A DNA stretch of 64,000 nucleotides. It comes from Microcyclospora pomicola (Eukaryota; Ascomycota; Dothideomycetes; Capnodiales). The translations under genes and the position numbers were made by a program. Positions 54,651-64,000 of the stretch are shown here, one piece after another. Below the pieces are notes generated by a model, which saw only the letters and a list, made by a program, of their open reading frames with translations, searched no databases and was not told the origin of the DNA. Where the stretch lies: NCBI GenBank assembly GCA_002786065.1, contig NHNY01000016.1, positions 412,244 to 476,243 on the forward strand, in the 5' to 3' direction. Every line of letters begins with the position of its first letter. The stretch's first letter is position 1.

Positions 54651-56121
54651 TTACGTCTCGTGAAGTGACATCAACCCCGAGATTTCGGGGAGGTCGACTA
54701 TGACGGAACTGTCAACGTGCCAATGCGCCAGTTCAAAGCACCAGCTCTCGAACTCCGGACTGATGCGTAAGCCGCCTGTGCTTTCGTCTGGAATGACCAT
54801 GCCGCCCTCTGTGTACGGCCAGTCCAGCAACATCCGCGAACTAATCAGTGGTAACGAGGCTTGGTCGGACATGAGGATACGCTCACGAGCTTGAGGCCTA
54901 CAACGGTGATGTCAGCACTGGTTCGTAAGTTCGAGGAGGGTTTGAGGTAATATTACCACACTACGAAGTCGAGGGCAGGGAGGTGCGGGCAGAAGGTTTG
55001 ACAGGGTAGAGGCCGCAGCCACTCCGGGACTCTTTGCCATGTCTCCCGTGTCGGATTGACCTGCCACTGCAAAGTACAATCTAGTCAGGAGAATGTTATG
55101 CTGAGTCATTCAGTACAGAACTTGCCTGGAAGAGCGCAGACAATATCACCCAGGACCCCACCCGCGTTGCAAAGTCTTGGCTGGTATATGGGTATTGGTC
55201 CAGCAGCCGAGCAACCCAGTCCGACACCGTCAGGGCATCGTCCATGCTGGACACACCTTGTCCTTGAGGTGCAAATAGCAGCGCTGGGTAGGGCAGACCG
55301 AAGACTGCTTCGGGTGGAACCCCCCACATGATTTGTGCTCGCGATCGATCACGCATCCGGTAGAAAGCCGAGTTCACCCTTCGCTCTTCTGGATTGTCGA
55401 TCTCATGGTCGGCGAGCCACAGGGAGGAGATGGAATGTTGTTGGATTTGTAGGTTGACCCACTGCCCGCCCTGCTCAGGTGATGAGTGGTGCGTTGCGCC
55501 GCTGTTTGCGCCAAGATCCATGTTGTCGAAGACCTCGATGTATGATTGTCTCCGGAATGACGCATTCTGCTGATTGTGTTCTTGTGTATCGCTCCCAAAT
55601 ACCGAAGATGCTATACTGCCAGGGTGGAATCGCGGTGACTGCGACAGCGCGGTCTGTGGAGAAGTGTTGACGTTACCGGACATATGATCTGTGCTCTTGA
55701 ATTGATAGTCCGGCATGGAATTCCCAGCTAGTGGTATGGTCGAATTACCCATCGATGTACTTCTGGCCAACGCAGCCAGAGAAGATGATGGCTGCACGGT
55801 TGTTGAAGGCCTCCTTGGTAAGAACCGTTCCACCAATTTCGACACGGCCTTGCGCTGCGTTGACGTGGCCACGATATATGGTATGAGGCTTTTGATCTCA
55901 TCCAGCTCACTTGTAAGTCGGTTGATGTGCGCAAGAGCTTCAGCGCTTGGCGGCATGAACAGATCTTCATCCGACGAGCATGATATCTCTGTCGTCAACG
56001 CGGCTGGCACTCTGCTGTTGCCACGACGTGCCACGGTGGGAGACCCTGCATCAATGTATACATTAGGATCATACCTGATGCTCTTGGAAGGGGCGGACCC
56101 CTCGGTCATCTGTGTCTGCAT
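54651..56121 (-). CDS. DUF3425-domain protein (bZIP-associated family), N-terminus uncertain
   Basis: Probable regulatory protein; DUF3425 is commonly found after bZIP basic regions in Pezizomycotina. Exons 56121..55126, 55066..54957 and 54897..54651; 450 aa from the first in-frame ATG. A predicted helix INRLTSELDEIKSLIPYIVA is near residue 75. The C-terminal DUF3425 domain spans the three exons: LPYPALLFAPQGQG, the VARLLDQYP segment, LFQ|WQVNPTRETWQRVPEWLRP, LDFVVW|PQARERILMS and SPEFESWCFELAHWHV. Intron 55125..55067 is of the GC-AG type. No basic DNA-binding region is seen downstream of 56121. A possible 5' exon (56480..56261, donor GTAACG, joined at 56147) would add about 75 residues but also lacks a clear bZIP. 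Confidence 0.8.
55067..55125 (-). other. GC-AG intron in the DUF3425 gene
   Basis: 59 nt, donor CAG|GCAAGT, acceptor TTTGCAG, phase 0; splicing gives LFQWQVNP, the expected DUF3425 sequence. The nearest GT site one frame away breaks the frame. Confidence 0.82.
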
Positions 56122-57916
56122 CGATTCGAGTTCTAGGGCATGCCAGACTGGTGAAGTGTTGTCAAAGGACTCAGCATAGTCACGCTTTCCACATCTCGGG
56201 CTCACATGACTCTGTCTGGACTCAGCGGAGGGCTGATGTAGCTTGCACCGGCAACGTTACCATTGGAAATCACGTCGGCGGTCGTCAGAAGCACGCATGA
56301 AGTGCGAGTTCGCTGGGTTTTCTCGCCGGATCTAGGGTCGTCATACAGTATGATATCTCGATGACGATGCCCCACTACCCTGGGTGCACACGACCCGAGA
56401 ATTCGTCCAGGGACGCAATGAGTGGACTTGTGATGTGTTGCCGAGAAGCAGACGTGATTCGTTCGGGTGGAAACATCCATTCTAATAGGAATATAAAGAG
56501 CTCAAGATCGGCTACATCGACCGTCGTCTGTGAGTAGCAAACTACCTCATGGATGCTCAGGGAAGCTCAGCTCACATGGGAATTGGAGGAATGTAGCTCT
56601 ATACGATCCCTAGCTGAGCGGTGCCTGGGCGAGTCCATTGTTTTTAAGGTTTGACAGGCCCACAGCCATGTTTGCGTAGTTACGGAGATTCCTCCGAGCC
56701 CTCGCTGGTTGTCCATGGGTATAGCTTGGTAGAGACAGTGGCTCAAGATATCTCACACAGCGGCCTCTCACTACAGACTCGATCAGTCACTCCGTCGCTC
56801 GGCGTCATATGCCGTACTCCAGCTTTCGAAGCAGCGACTTTCTTTCATGCTGCCTCACTCTTCTTCGTCCAGCTTTGGCCTTGGCTAAGGAGGCGACCGA
56901 GGTGACGCAGTGGTTTCTGCAGTACTGAATGTCCAGGCAGCAAGTCCACCCTCCCGTCATTTCATAAAGCCCGGTCTAGATTCATCATCGACGGCCGCAT
57001 GTATTGCGTGCGTTTGCATAAGCGATAGAATGTGGTAAAAGTCGCCCAATCCAAGGGCAAGATCTGTGCATCGAAACGATGATCTTCGATCTTCTGATCA
57101 CATGACTCGTGTTTCGCCTCAGATCGCGATATGAGAAAGCAACGAGTTATGGGATGAGGGATCGGCTGAGTATGCTTAGAAGCTCGTTCATTGTTGCATT
57201 GCTCTGAGAATGATTTCATAGGTGCATGTGAATGCATTGGAGTACCAAAGTTTGACATGATACCAACATCCCAGGGGTGCAGAACGTCCGTCGAACATCA
57301 TTTGGTAGAATTCCAGCACATCACTCTGGGTGGCGATAACTTGATAATCACTTGTTATGGCTGATGAGATGCTGGCGAGCGCCAATGGTCAACGCATTTC
57401 TGCACCCCAATCTCGATCTTTTCCCTGCCAGCGTATTCAGCTACAAGGATACTTGTGATTACGCCAGGAATGTCTGTAAAGCATGGAACACTTTAACAGT
57501 CACGGCAGTCGACCAGTGACGGGTAGAAGAAGTCTTTCCACATCAAACTCTTGTATTCGTGACACCGAAGATGTAACACAAATACGGTGTACAAACGTGG
57601 CACGCATGGCCAGTCTGCCGGCCAGCCACCAGCATGAAATTAGCGAGGACGATTTGCCAGTCGACGAAGCCTGCATTTTGAGGTTCGCCTCAAGCAGCGT
57701 TCTCGCGTCGAAAGAAAGGGACTCTTGAGTCTTGCGCACGATAATCGTTAACATGATAACCTGTCTGGCTTCACAGATGGACTTCTATCCCGAAGAAGTG
57801 AGGTTGAAGGTGATTTCGTCATACTTCGACCATACTGAACGCACGAGGGGCGTCGTTCCGTATTACCTCTCGATGGAAGAGTTATGTATTAGCTTGAATT
57901 CCTGCTTACCACATCT
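56122..57916. other. Intergenic, DUF3425 promoter to tRNA-Ala
   Basis: 1.8 kb. Includes the possible 5' exon of the DUF3425 gene (56480..56206 frame). The remainder has only short frames (the longest, at 57483, 81 codons) without family resemblance. Confidence 0.4.
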
Positions 57917-57999
57917 GGGCGTATGGTCTAGCGGTATGACATCTTCTTAGCATTCGGCTAAGATGGAGAAGGTTCCCGGTTCGACTCCGGGTTCGTCCA
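57917..57999 (+). tRNA. tRNA-Ala (anticodon AGC) with 11-nt intron
   Basis: 83 nt. Acceptor stem GGGCGTA pairs with TTCGTCC, including the G3:U70 pair that is the alanyl-tRNA synthetase identity element, with a T6/T67 mismatch, and A73 discriminator. D arm is GGTC...GAC. Anticodon stem TCTTC/GGAGA encloses loop TT-AGC-A and, after an 11-nt intron (TTCGGCTAAGA) at the canonical position 3' to nucleotide 37, T38. The T arm is CCCGG-TTCGACT-CCGGG. A-box-like TGGTCTAGCGG and B-box GGTTCGACTCC are present, and a Pol III TTTT terminator follows at 58004..58007. Confidence 0.93.
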
Positions 58000-58379
58000 C
58001 GACTTTTGACCTTTTGCCTGCAGCTTGGTACACGATTTGTGGCATTCTCACTGCAATATCGTGCACGACTTTTGTCACCTTTGTCTTTTTGGCTGCCAAA
58101 ACAGCTTGCGTTCGATGCGATTCCTGCTTCGTCGTTCTCTTTCTTACAAACCAGATCTACTTGTTTTGATGCCCAAGCTGCGAGGCTTATAGTGACGAGC
58201 ACGAAGCGGTATCTGAAGAAGCATTATATAGAATTCGTGTTCGATCGGCATGCTTTCAACCACTTTTTGATGCAGTCGACACTGATGTACAAGACTCCGG
58301 ATATGATACGAACACCATGTTTTGCTCAACGCGCAACATACGTACTCTAGAGTGAAACGCTCAGAACATCTATTTTCTA
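58000..58379. other. tRNA terminator and SCOT 3' intergenic region
   Basis: 380 bp. T-rich runs at 58004..58007 and 58011..58014 can terminate Pol III transcription of the tRNA. The rest is the 3' UTR of the minus-strand CoA transferase. Nothing else seen. Confidence 0.5.
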
Positions 58380-60171
58380 TCATTGCTGCATCACTTTCAG
58401 GTTCTCTGACACGGTAAATGGCGCCTCGGTCTTGGACCGGATCTCCTCCACCGTCACTCCTTCGGCGTGCTCGATCAGCGTCAAGCCCGTGGTGAAATCG
58501 ACATCAAATACCGCCTGCCTCACCAGTTAGCATTTTACTGTCCAATGATACTGATATAGAGATGTCTTTAGACTTACCAGCTCAGTGATGATGAGGGACA
58601 CGCAGGCTCGTCCAGTCAGGGGAAATTGACACTGGTTGAGGATCTTCGGCCTGCCCTTCTTGTCGGTGTGCTCCATCGTCACAACGACCTTGGTCTTTTC
58701 TGGGTTCGAGACCAAGTCCATGGCGCCTCCGAAGCCCTTTATCTTGCCTGTAGACTGGTTAGAAATGCAGATGTGAGGACTGGTGACAGATCGTACCTGG
58801 AAGCATCCAGTTGGCGAGGTCGCCTCGGGCGCTGACTTGCATTGCACCGAGGATCGTGAGATCTAGCACGCATCGTCAGCATTATTGATCGGGACGTTGA
58901 TCTTCAATTTCGTCAACATACCGATTCTGCCAGCACGAATCATGCCGAATGACTCTTCCGAGCCGAAGCAGGCCGCACCTGGGTTGAGTGTCACGGTCTC
59001 CTTGCCGGCATTGATAAGATCCGGATCTTCCTGGCCTTTCTGTGGGTATGACCCAAGGCCGAGGATACCGTTCTCGCTCTGGAGTTGCACCTCCACCGAT
59101 GCGTCGACGAACGATGGCGCAAGCATCGGCATACCGATTCCCAGGTTCGCGTACATGCCGTTCTTGAACTCCTTGGCCGCACGCTTGACGATCCTCTCGC
59201 GCTTGTTCGCCGCCTCACCAGACCCGAGCGCGCCCGCCTTCAGCTCCTCCGGATCTTTCGCGTTAACCACCTTCTCAATCTCCTTGGTCGTGGTCGACTG
59301 GACGACCTTGGTGACATAGATGCCCGGCACGTGAACGGCCGCCGGGTCGATCTCGCCTGGCTCGACGATGTGCTCGGCCTCGACGATGGTCACCTTGGCG
59401 TTCCGCGCCATGGCGCCGTTGAAGTTGTTGGCCGCGAAGCGGAACATGCAGTTGCCCAGCTTATCCGCCTTCCACGCCTTGATCAATGCATAGTCTCCCT
59501 TGATCGCCTCCTCCATCACATAGCTCTTGCCGTCGAACACCTTGACGTCGCGCGGTTGTGAGTATTGTTGCACCGACCCGTCGCTGTTGTGCTTGAGCGG
59601 CAGCTCACCGGTCTGCACGATCGTGCCGAACGCTGCAGGCGTGTAGAAAGCTGGGATGCCCGCGCCGCCCGCGCGACATCGCTCCGCGAGCGTGCCCTGT
59701 GGTGTCAACTCCAGCTCGATCTCGCCTTTGAGATACATGGACTCGAACACCTTGTTCTCGCCCACGTAGCTCGCTATCATCTTCTTGATCTGCCCCGAGG
59801 CCAACAGCTTGCCCAGCCCGGAGCCCGGCACGCCGGCGTTGTTTGACACGGCTGTGAGTCCATTGATGTGCGCGCTCTTCTCCACCGCGTTGATCAAGGT
59901 GTCGGGGACACCGCACAGTCCAAAGCCTCCGCAGAGCAATGTGCTGTCGGCCTTCAAGTCCTTGATGGCTTCGGCGGCCGAGGGCACGACCTTGTTGATC
60001 TCACATCTTCGGCTGCTGGACGCGAATGTGCGGGCGAGGAATCGAGCCTGCGAGACATCTTCAAGTCAGTACGCCTATCATTGCTTGGAAGGGACGACGA
60101 ATACTGACCTTCGGCGTGGTCTTGCCATAGTTGGCAGCGGTCCGCAAGGACAAAGTCACGGCGTGAGGCAT
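58380..60171 (-). CDS. Mitochondrial succinyl-CoA:3-ketoacid CoA transferase (SCOT)
   Basis: Transfers CoA from succinyl-CoA to acetoacetate (or related acids) in the mitochondrial matrix. Exons 60171..60109, 60047..58922, 58862..58797, 58747..58578 and 58514..58380; 519 aa; all junction phases agree. The N-terminus is basic and Ser/Thr-rich ([29 protein letters not shown]), a typical presequence. The alpha part has the glycine loop [28 protein letters not shown] and [20 protein letters not shown]. The beta part has [16 protein letters not shown] and the active-site Glu in [10 protein letters not shown], then [30 protein letters not shown] and ending in [17 protein letters not shown]. The order of alpha then beta in one chain is characteristic of eukaryotic SCOT. 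Confidence 0.96.
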
Positions 60172-60581
60172 TGGGAATTTGGCGTGTTGCGTAACCGCAA
60201 CCTCGACAAGGAACTCAGGTCACGAATGAGGAAAGGAGGCTTCACGATGAACACAACAAGAGCTCACGATAGCAGCAGAGGAAACATATCGGGGACTGCA
60301 ACGGCTCGTACTAGGTCGGGTTTAGCTGTAATCTTTGACCATTTAATGAGCCCATTTATCATATCGGTCCTGGACCCCCGGATCGGCACATGCATGCATT
60401 GACTTTCTTGTGGGGCGGAACTCTTCCGATCTGGTTCCTGGCGGCGGACCGAGGACAGAGATGCTGTAGCTGGTATGTGAGCAACGCGAGAATGCTCATG
60501 AGCGGCCTTCGCTGTGTATACATCACATCCCACACGCTGTTGGAGAAACGGCGGTCTAGTCATCGGCTCTGTTCGTGGATC
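60172..60581. other. SCOT promoter and pyroglutamyl-peptidase 3' region
   Basis: 410 bp between two minus-strand genes. It holds the SCOT promoter. No gene or repeat recognised. Confidence 0.5.
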
Positions 60582-61388
60582 TCATATCGGCTCCTGTGCC
60601 CCGTTCACTGCCTCCGGCTCATCAGCTTTTGGCTTCTCAAGCAGACATCCCGCCAATGCTCTGATCAACAACTGCGCTACAGTCCCGCCAGTCTCCAGTG
60701 CTTTCTCGTCGCTTTCCGCCGGAACATGCAGGAACATGACTGGACGGCTCTTCACAGTTCCGCCCGTGACGCATGCATTCCGCCGCGCAAACCACGCCAG
60801 ACTTGTCGAGTATGTGTAGTCGCAGAGGTACTGACCAGCATTTTCCGAGACGCGCACGTCGGCTTGATAACCTGCTTGGTCCTTAGGGATGGCGACCACG
60901 GATTCCCGCCAGCGGTTGTAGAGTATGTCAAAGTTCAGACTGGTGGTCAGGAGGTCAGGTAAGTCGTCCACGCTGCCAGGCTCAGACGGCGGAGCGAGCT
61001 GGCCGTCGACGTCCTTGTACTTCGTGTAGCCGCGTGTATGTGCATACTTCTCGGCGGTGTAGAAGGGTCGGCCGGACGCCATGCCAATGTGCAGGACCAG
61101 GTCTATGGTCCCGGCATAAGCCTCCAGGAGCTCAGGAACCAGCGCACGAGCGTCTGCATACGCGACACGAATGGGCGAGGAGTGACTTATGATGTTGATC
61201 GTTGGGTCTGTGGTATTAGATTTCGCGAGAACCTTTGGAAGTGCCTTGCATATCTCATAGGATGGGTTGACTGGAAACTGGGTTTGGAAAGGCCCGAATC
61301 CCGTGACGAGTACAGTGATAGGCTTCGCTTCTTCATGTTCGCCGGACGACAACTTGCCATTGGTTGGTGTAGGTACGTGAGGAGCCAT
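60582..61388 (-). CDS. Pyroglutamyl-peptidase I-like protein (peptidase C15)
   Basis: Cytosolic cysteine peptidase family that removes N-terminal pyroglutamate. Single exon, 268 aa, starting at 61388. Family segments: VLVTGFGPFQTQFPVNPSYE (N-terminal strand and substrate loop), DLVLHIGMASGR, the Glu-bearing FYTAEKYAHTRGY, VRVSENAGQYLCDYTY with the catalytic Cys, and VMFLHVP with the catalytic His. The Glu region departs from the bacterial ERxAxN pattern, as is common in fungal homologues. The protein is longer than bacterial Pcp by about 50 residues, through a short N-terminal extension and a loop DVDGQLAPPSEPGSVDDLPD. The catalytic set appears complete. Confidence 0.88.
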   Translation of the reverse strand: MAPHVPTPTNGKLSSGEHEEAKPITVLVTGFGPFQTQFPVNPSYEICKALPKVLAKSNTTDPTINIISHSSPIRVAYADARALVPELLEAYAGTIDLVLHIGMASGRPFYTAEKYAHTRGYTKYKDVDGQLAPPSEPGSVDDLPDLLTTSLNFDILYNRWRESVVAIPKDQAGYQADVRVSENAGQYLCDYTYSTSLAWFARRNACVTGGTVKSRPVMFLHVPAESDEKALETGGTVAQLLIRALAGCLLEKPKADEPEAVNGAQEPI

Positions 61389-62199
61389 GACAGCTCTGAG
61401 TGTCTATGAGGGGTGCAACTCCTATCGATGCGGGGATATATGTCTGTACTTGATGGGGTAATGAGATGAATAGTCTGCGCGTCAACGATTGTAATACGCT
61501 CGAAGACCAAGGTGGATGACGTTCCTGCTCGCCTGATGTGACGTTGATCTAAGCAAAGGATACATCGGTGTGTGGCGTGTGGGAAAGAAATGCGAGTGGA
61601 CCATGGAGATATGCCGATGGCTGGAAGGGAAAGCATGCCATGTTGCGTGGGCCCAATCTCTACACTAGACGGCCCGTGATCATGCCATTCAAACGATCCC
61701 GAGCTCAGCTATCTTGAATGATCTCTCAACACGGAAGGTGTTCTCGTGTGGTACGAGTTACAATTCCGTGTACGAGAGCCTTCAGAGGCTGTGAGCAGAC
61801 CTGGAAGCGTTTTGGCTGTTGTGCGCCAGGCGGGATTTCCACATCAGGAAATGGACGCAACTGCGTTTGGATCGGTCGTCGCATCACGTGACTCGCCTCT
61901 GTACATCTGCACAACTTCGCGAAGCGCCAGACGTCGCTTCCTCTTTCTCTTCACGAGTTCCTCGAAAGTTGACCCCCCCCCCCTATGTTCGGTCCTACAT
62001 GTGGTATGCTCTAAGGAGCATTATGCTACGCGCTCCCAGGGAAATCGATCATTGCTTAACCTGGTATGATATTGTAAGTCTGCCCACAGCCTCTATGAAG
62101 ATCAATCATTTCTACGTTCTGATCTCTCATGCTCGTACAGACTTCCCTACTGTATGTCTCAGACCCTCCTAAGGCACACCTCGATGCGCTACTTCCGGT
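61389..62199. other. Intergenic before the terminal repeat block
   Basis: 0.8 kb upstream of the pyroglutamyl-peptidase-like gene. Holds its promoter. An uninterrupted run of 11 C at 61973..61983 is the only striking feature. Confidence 0.5.
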
Positions 62200-63010
62200 G
62201 CGAAGCCACCGCAAACACTCTTAGCCATTCATTTTCTTAACAACAAATACAAGGGGCTAGCAGCATACTACGTAGATCTCGGTCTGCCCTCACCGCCATG
62301 CACTATGTACGAACAATTAGCTAGCAATGCTTAGTTAGTAAGACCGTAGTATCGCTATAGGTAAAGCGCTCCCTAAGTCGTTTGCACTGCCTTAATTACA
62401 ACGGCTGCGCACAACCTTTATGCGTCACAGTTTTAAGACCAACACAGGTTCTTCGTTAACTGCGCCTTCTTTAGGTACGACCGTTAGCTAACTACAGTAT
62501 AGGGGATGTTCGTTACACTGTCGCGTATCCGAGCGCAGACCCCTACAGCTTTACTATACCTAGGCTAACATAGGATCTCTATCGACTGCGCCTCCTTTAG
62601 AGGCGATCCTAAGCTAACTATAGTATTCTTGCTACCTACTGCGAAATAGCGCGTTCGAGCATAGACACCCCTAGCTTCGAACTTATAATCATTATATAAC
62701 GCTATACCTCGACTAACATAGGGTCTCTATCGAATACGCCTTATACTAGTGCAATCTCTAGCTAACTAGGGCACTCTTGTTGCTCGCTATAATGCTGTGC
62801 ATCTAAGCCTAGACAGGCATAGCTTCGAACAGATAGAGCTAAGCTTGCATTCGCAAGTGTTTAGAAGACATCCTTTCTACCTACTAACATACATAGGAGA
62901 ATCTTTCTACCTAAGAACTAATCTACTGCATTTATTAAGTCAGCTCTTTAAGTCTTCGCAGAAATGTCCGCGATAGACTAGTAAACATCCTATTGTTCCG
63001 CTTTCTAGAG
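62200..63010. repeat. RIP-like, TpA-rich decayed repeat tract
   Basis: No open frame of note. CTAACTA, CTAGCTAAC and TATAG motifs recur, and CpA/TpG are scarce. In 62581..62640 a hand count gives TpA 8 versus ApT 4 and (CpA+TpG)/(ApC+GpT) 2/5; in 62641..62700 TpA 8, ApT 7 and 3/5. Such values match the usual repeat-induced point mutation thresholds. The left limit is gradual. Confidence 0.65.
62434..62852. repeat. Three diverged tandem copies, about 126-148 bp
   Basis: Each copy opens with AACA(C/T)AGG followed by a TCT/TTCGA.-type block (62441, 62567, 62715), then TGCGCCT-like, TTAGCTAACTA-like and GCGTATCC/GCGTTCGAG-like blocks, and closes with (C)CCTA(C)AGCTT. Copy two has about 20 extra AT-rich bases (CTTATAATCATTATATAACG). 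The copies differ mainly by transitions. Confidence 0.6.
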
Positions 63011-63610
63011 GACAGGTATTGTCACGGGAGAGCTACGCATACGCAGAGGCTCGTTGTGGTATTCAACAAGTTCGATACAGGAGGGAGGCCTTTCCCTCTA
63101 GGAGTCCGGAGAGAAAGGGTCGGCTATGCCAAGCCCAAAGCACTGGCTTCGCCAGTGCGCTACATTTAGGGCCGCGCCCTTTACAATACCCCCCTCCCCC
63201 CGGCGAAAATCGAGTGGTTTCCGCGCAAACGTGTTTCCCATTCCCACTGAAGACAGCCGTCTCGTTCGCACCGGTGACCGGGCGGTGATTTCCTTCCTCC
63301 ACGACTACTGCGGGCCTTCCTCGACAAGCTCGCACAGGCTGCCTCTCCCGCCAGGTCGAGTTCCGTGCACGAAAGCCCGTGGTCCTTTTACCTAGCCTCG
63401 CCATTTATATGGAGCTTCTCTTTTATCTATATCGAATTCCGTGCGTAAAAGCCCGTATCCCCCGTCGCAATGTTCGCTGCCCATTCGCTCCCCTTCGCAT
63501 TTCCACTTCGTGATGGACAGTCGAACGGTGTTCCAGCATGCGTGCTAGCCTTTCCCCCTCGTAGCCCGGAGCGAACTTCCTAGGTTACGAGGATCGGCCG
63601 TGATCGCTGC
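63011..63610. other. GC-richer island within the terminal repeats
   Basis: Less TpA-rich than its left flank. Contains short repeated blocks: GCCTTTCCC...CCGGAG at 63088 and 63548, and GA(G/A)TTCCGTGC...AAAGCCCGT at 63357 and 63432. A 113-codon minus-strand frame (63404..63063) starts with ATG but resembles no family I recognise. Probably a fragment of a repeated element. Confidence 0.4.
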
Positions 63611-63814
63611 GAAGTCTTTGCCCCGGGATCCCACGTGAAGCGCCGGCTGACCGGTCGGCTCTTTGTCTTTGACGCCATGTGAGCCTCACTTTATTCAGAG
63701 GGTGAAATTACAGGGTTTCGGCTTGCCGAGCTCTTTGTCCTGGAATCCTAAGTGAAGCGCCGGCTGACCGGTCGGCTCTTTGCCCTTGACACCATGTGAA
63801 CTTCACTTCTCATT
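63611..63814. repeat. Two direct repeats offset by 117 bp
   Basis: Copies 63611..63697 and 63728..63814 share GTGAAGCGCCGGCTGACCGG then TCGGCTCTTTG without a mismatch, and flanking blocks (GAAGTCTTTG/GAGCTCTTTG, CCATGTGA) with mostly transition differences. The shared core is an imperfect palindrome centred on ACCGGT. Confidence 0.85.
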
Positions 63815-64000
63815 GTTGTGGCTATTGTCAGCCACCCTTTGCGTCACCCGGTCACGATGACTCGGATTGCCCTTTGTTCGGAGCTGGCAACGTTACATGT
63901 GCCTGTGCAGTGTAAGGGGCAGCAATAGACTACTAGGGCGTAGCTTCTAGATGCCAAAGGATAGCGTAGTACACAGAAATAGGGGAGTAATAGTATGATA
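63815..64000. other. Right-edge sequence without recognised features
   Basis: 186 bp after the 117-bp direct repeats; no open frame, repeat unit or RNA seen. The element to which the repeats belong may continue beyond the window. Confidence 0.4.

Overview
The window looks like a chromosome segment of a filamentous ascomycete (Pezizomycotina), most likely a dothideomycete of the Capnodiales/Mycosphaerellales type. Evidence for the phylum-level call: compact genes with many 49-70 nt GT-AG introns and CTGAC/CTAAC-like branch sites, a Zn2Cys6 regulator, a Pth11-like seven-helix protein, a COP9 signalosome subunit, a DUF3425 protein, and a terminal repeat tract with a RIP-like dinucleotide signature. 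The class-level call is inference from general character only. Twenty-one protein genes and one tRNA gene are supported; gene models were built by hand from reading frames and splice sites, and coding lengths were checked to be multiples of three.

Layout. 1-3.7 kb: UTP18 (minus, C-terminus outside the window) and NAB2 (plus), divergent, both RNA-biogenesis factors. 5.3-7.8 kb: Gln-rich Zn2Cys6 transcription factor. 9.1-14.5 kb: the stress response regulator SKN7 (minus, six exons) head-to-head with a mitochondrial PRX5-type peroxiredoxin (plus). 15.4-21.3 kb: an accessory-looking block with a SAM methyltransferase (minus), a Pth11-like membrane protein (plus) and a stand-alone adenylation enzyme (plus). 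21.9-32.7 kb: conserved genes again: eIF2B epsilon, CSN3, LSM12, a membrane-anchored Vps62-domain protein with an embedded chitin-binding module, and a TFIIIC triple-barrel subunit. 34.5-35.5 kb: secreted cupin. 35.5-41.1 kb: 5.6 kb without a convincing gene but with four pentanucleotide tandem repeats. 41.1-49.6 kb: histidine phosphatase, GPN3, an F-box-like (LPAELR) protein and a TRP/FLC-like membrane protein. 51.6-61.4 kb: metallophosphoesterase, quinone oxidoreductase, DUF3425 protein, tRNA-Ala(AGC), succinyl-CoA:3-ketoacid CoA transferase and a pyroglutamyl-peptidase-like protein. 62.2-64.0 kb: repeats only, with diverged tandem copies and TpA enrichment, probably the edge of a transposon-derived or subtelomere-like island.

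Functional themes. Most genes are single-copy housekeeping functions (ribosome and mRNA biogenesis, translation initiation, RNA polymerase assembly and Pol III transcription, ketone-body/CoA metabolism). The parts that stand out are the SKN7-PRX5 divergent pair, the methyltransferase/Pth11/adenylation block, the Vps62-chitin-binding fusion, two GC-AG introns with the same AG|GCAAGT donor, a 17-nt coding exon in SKN7, and the repeat-rich right end. I did not find a clear-cut new defence, mobile or CRISPR-like system.
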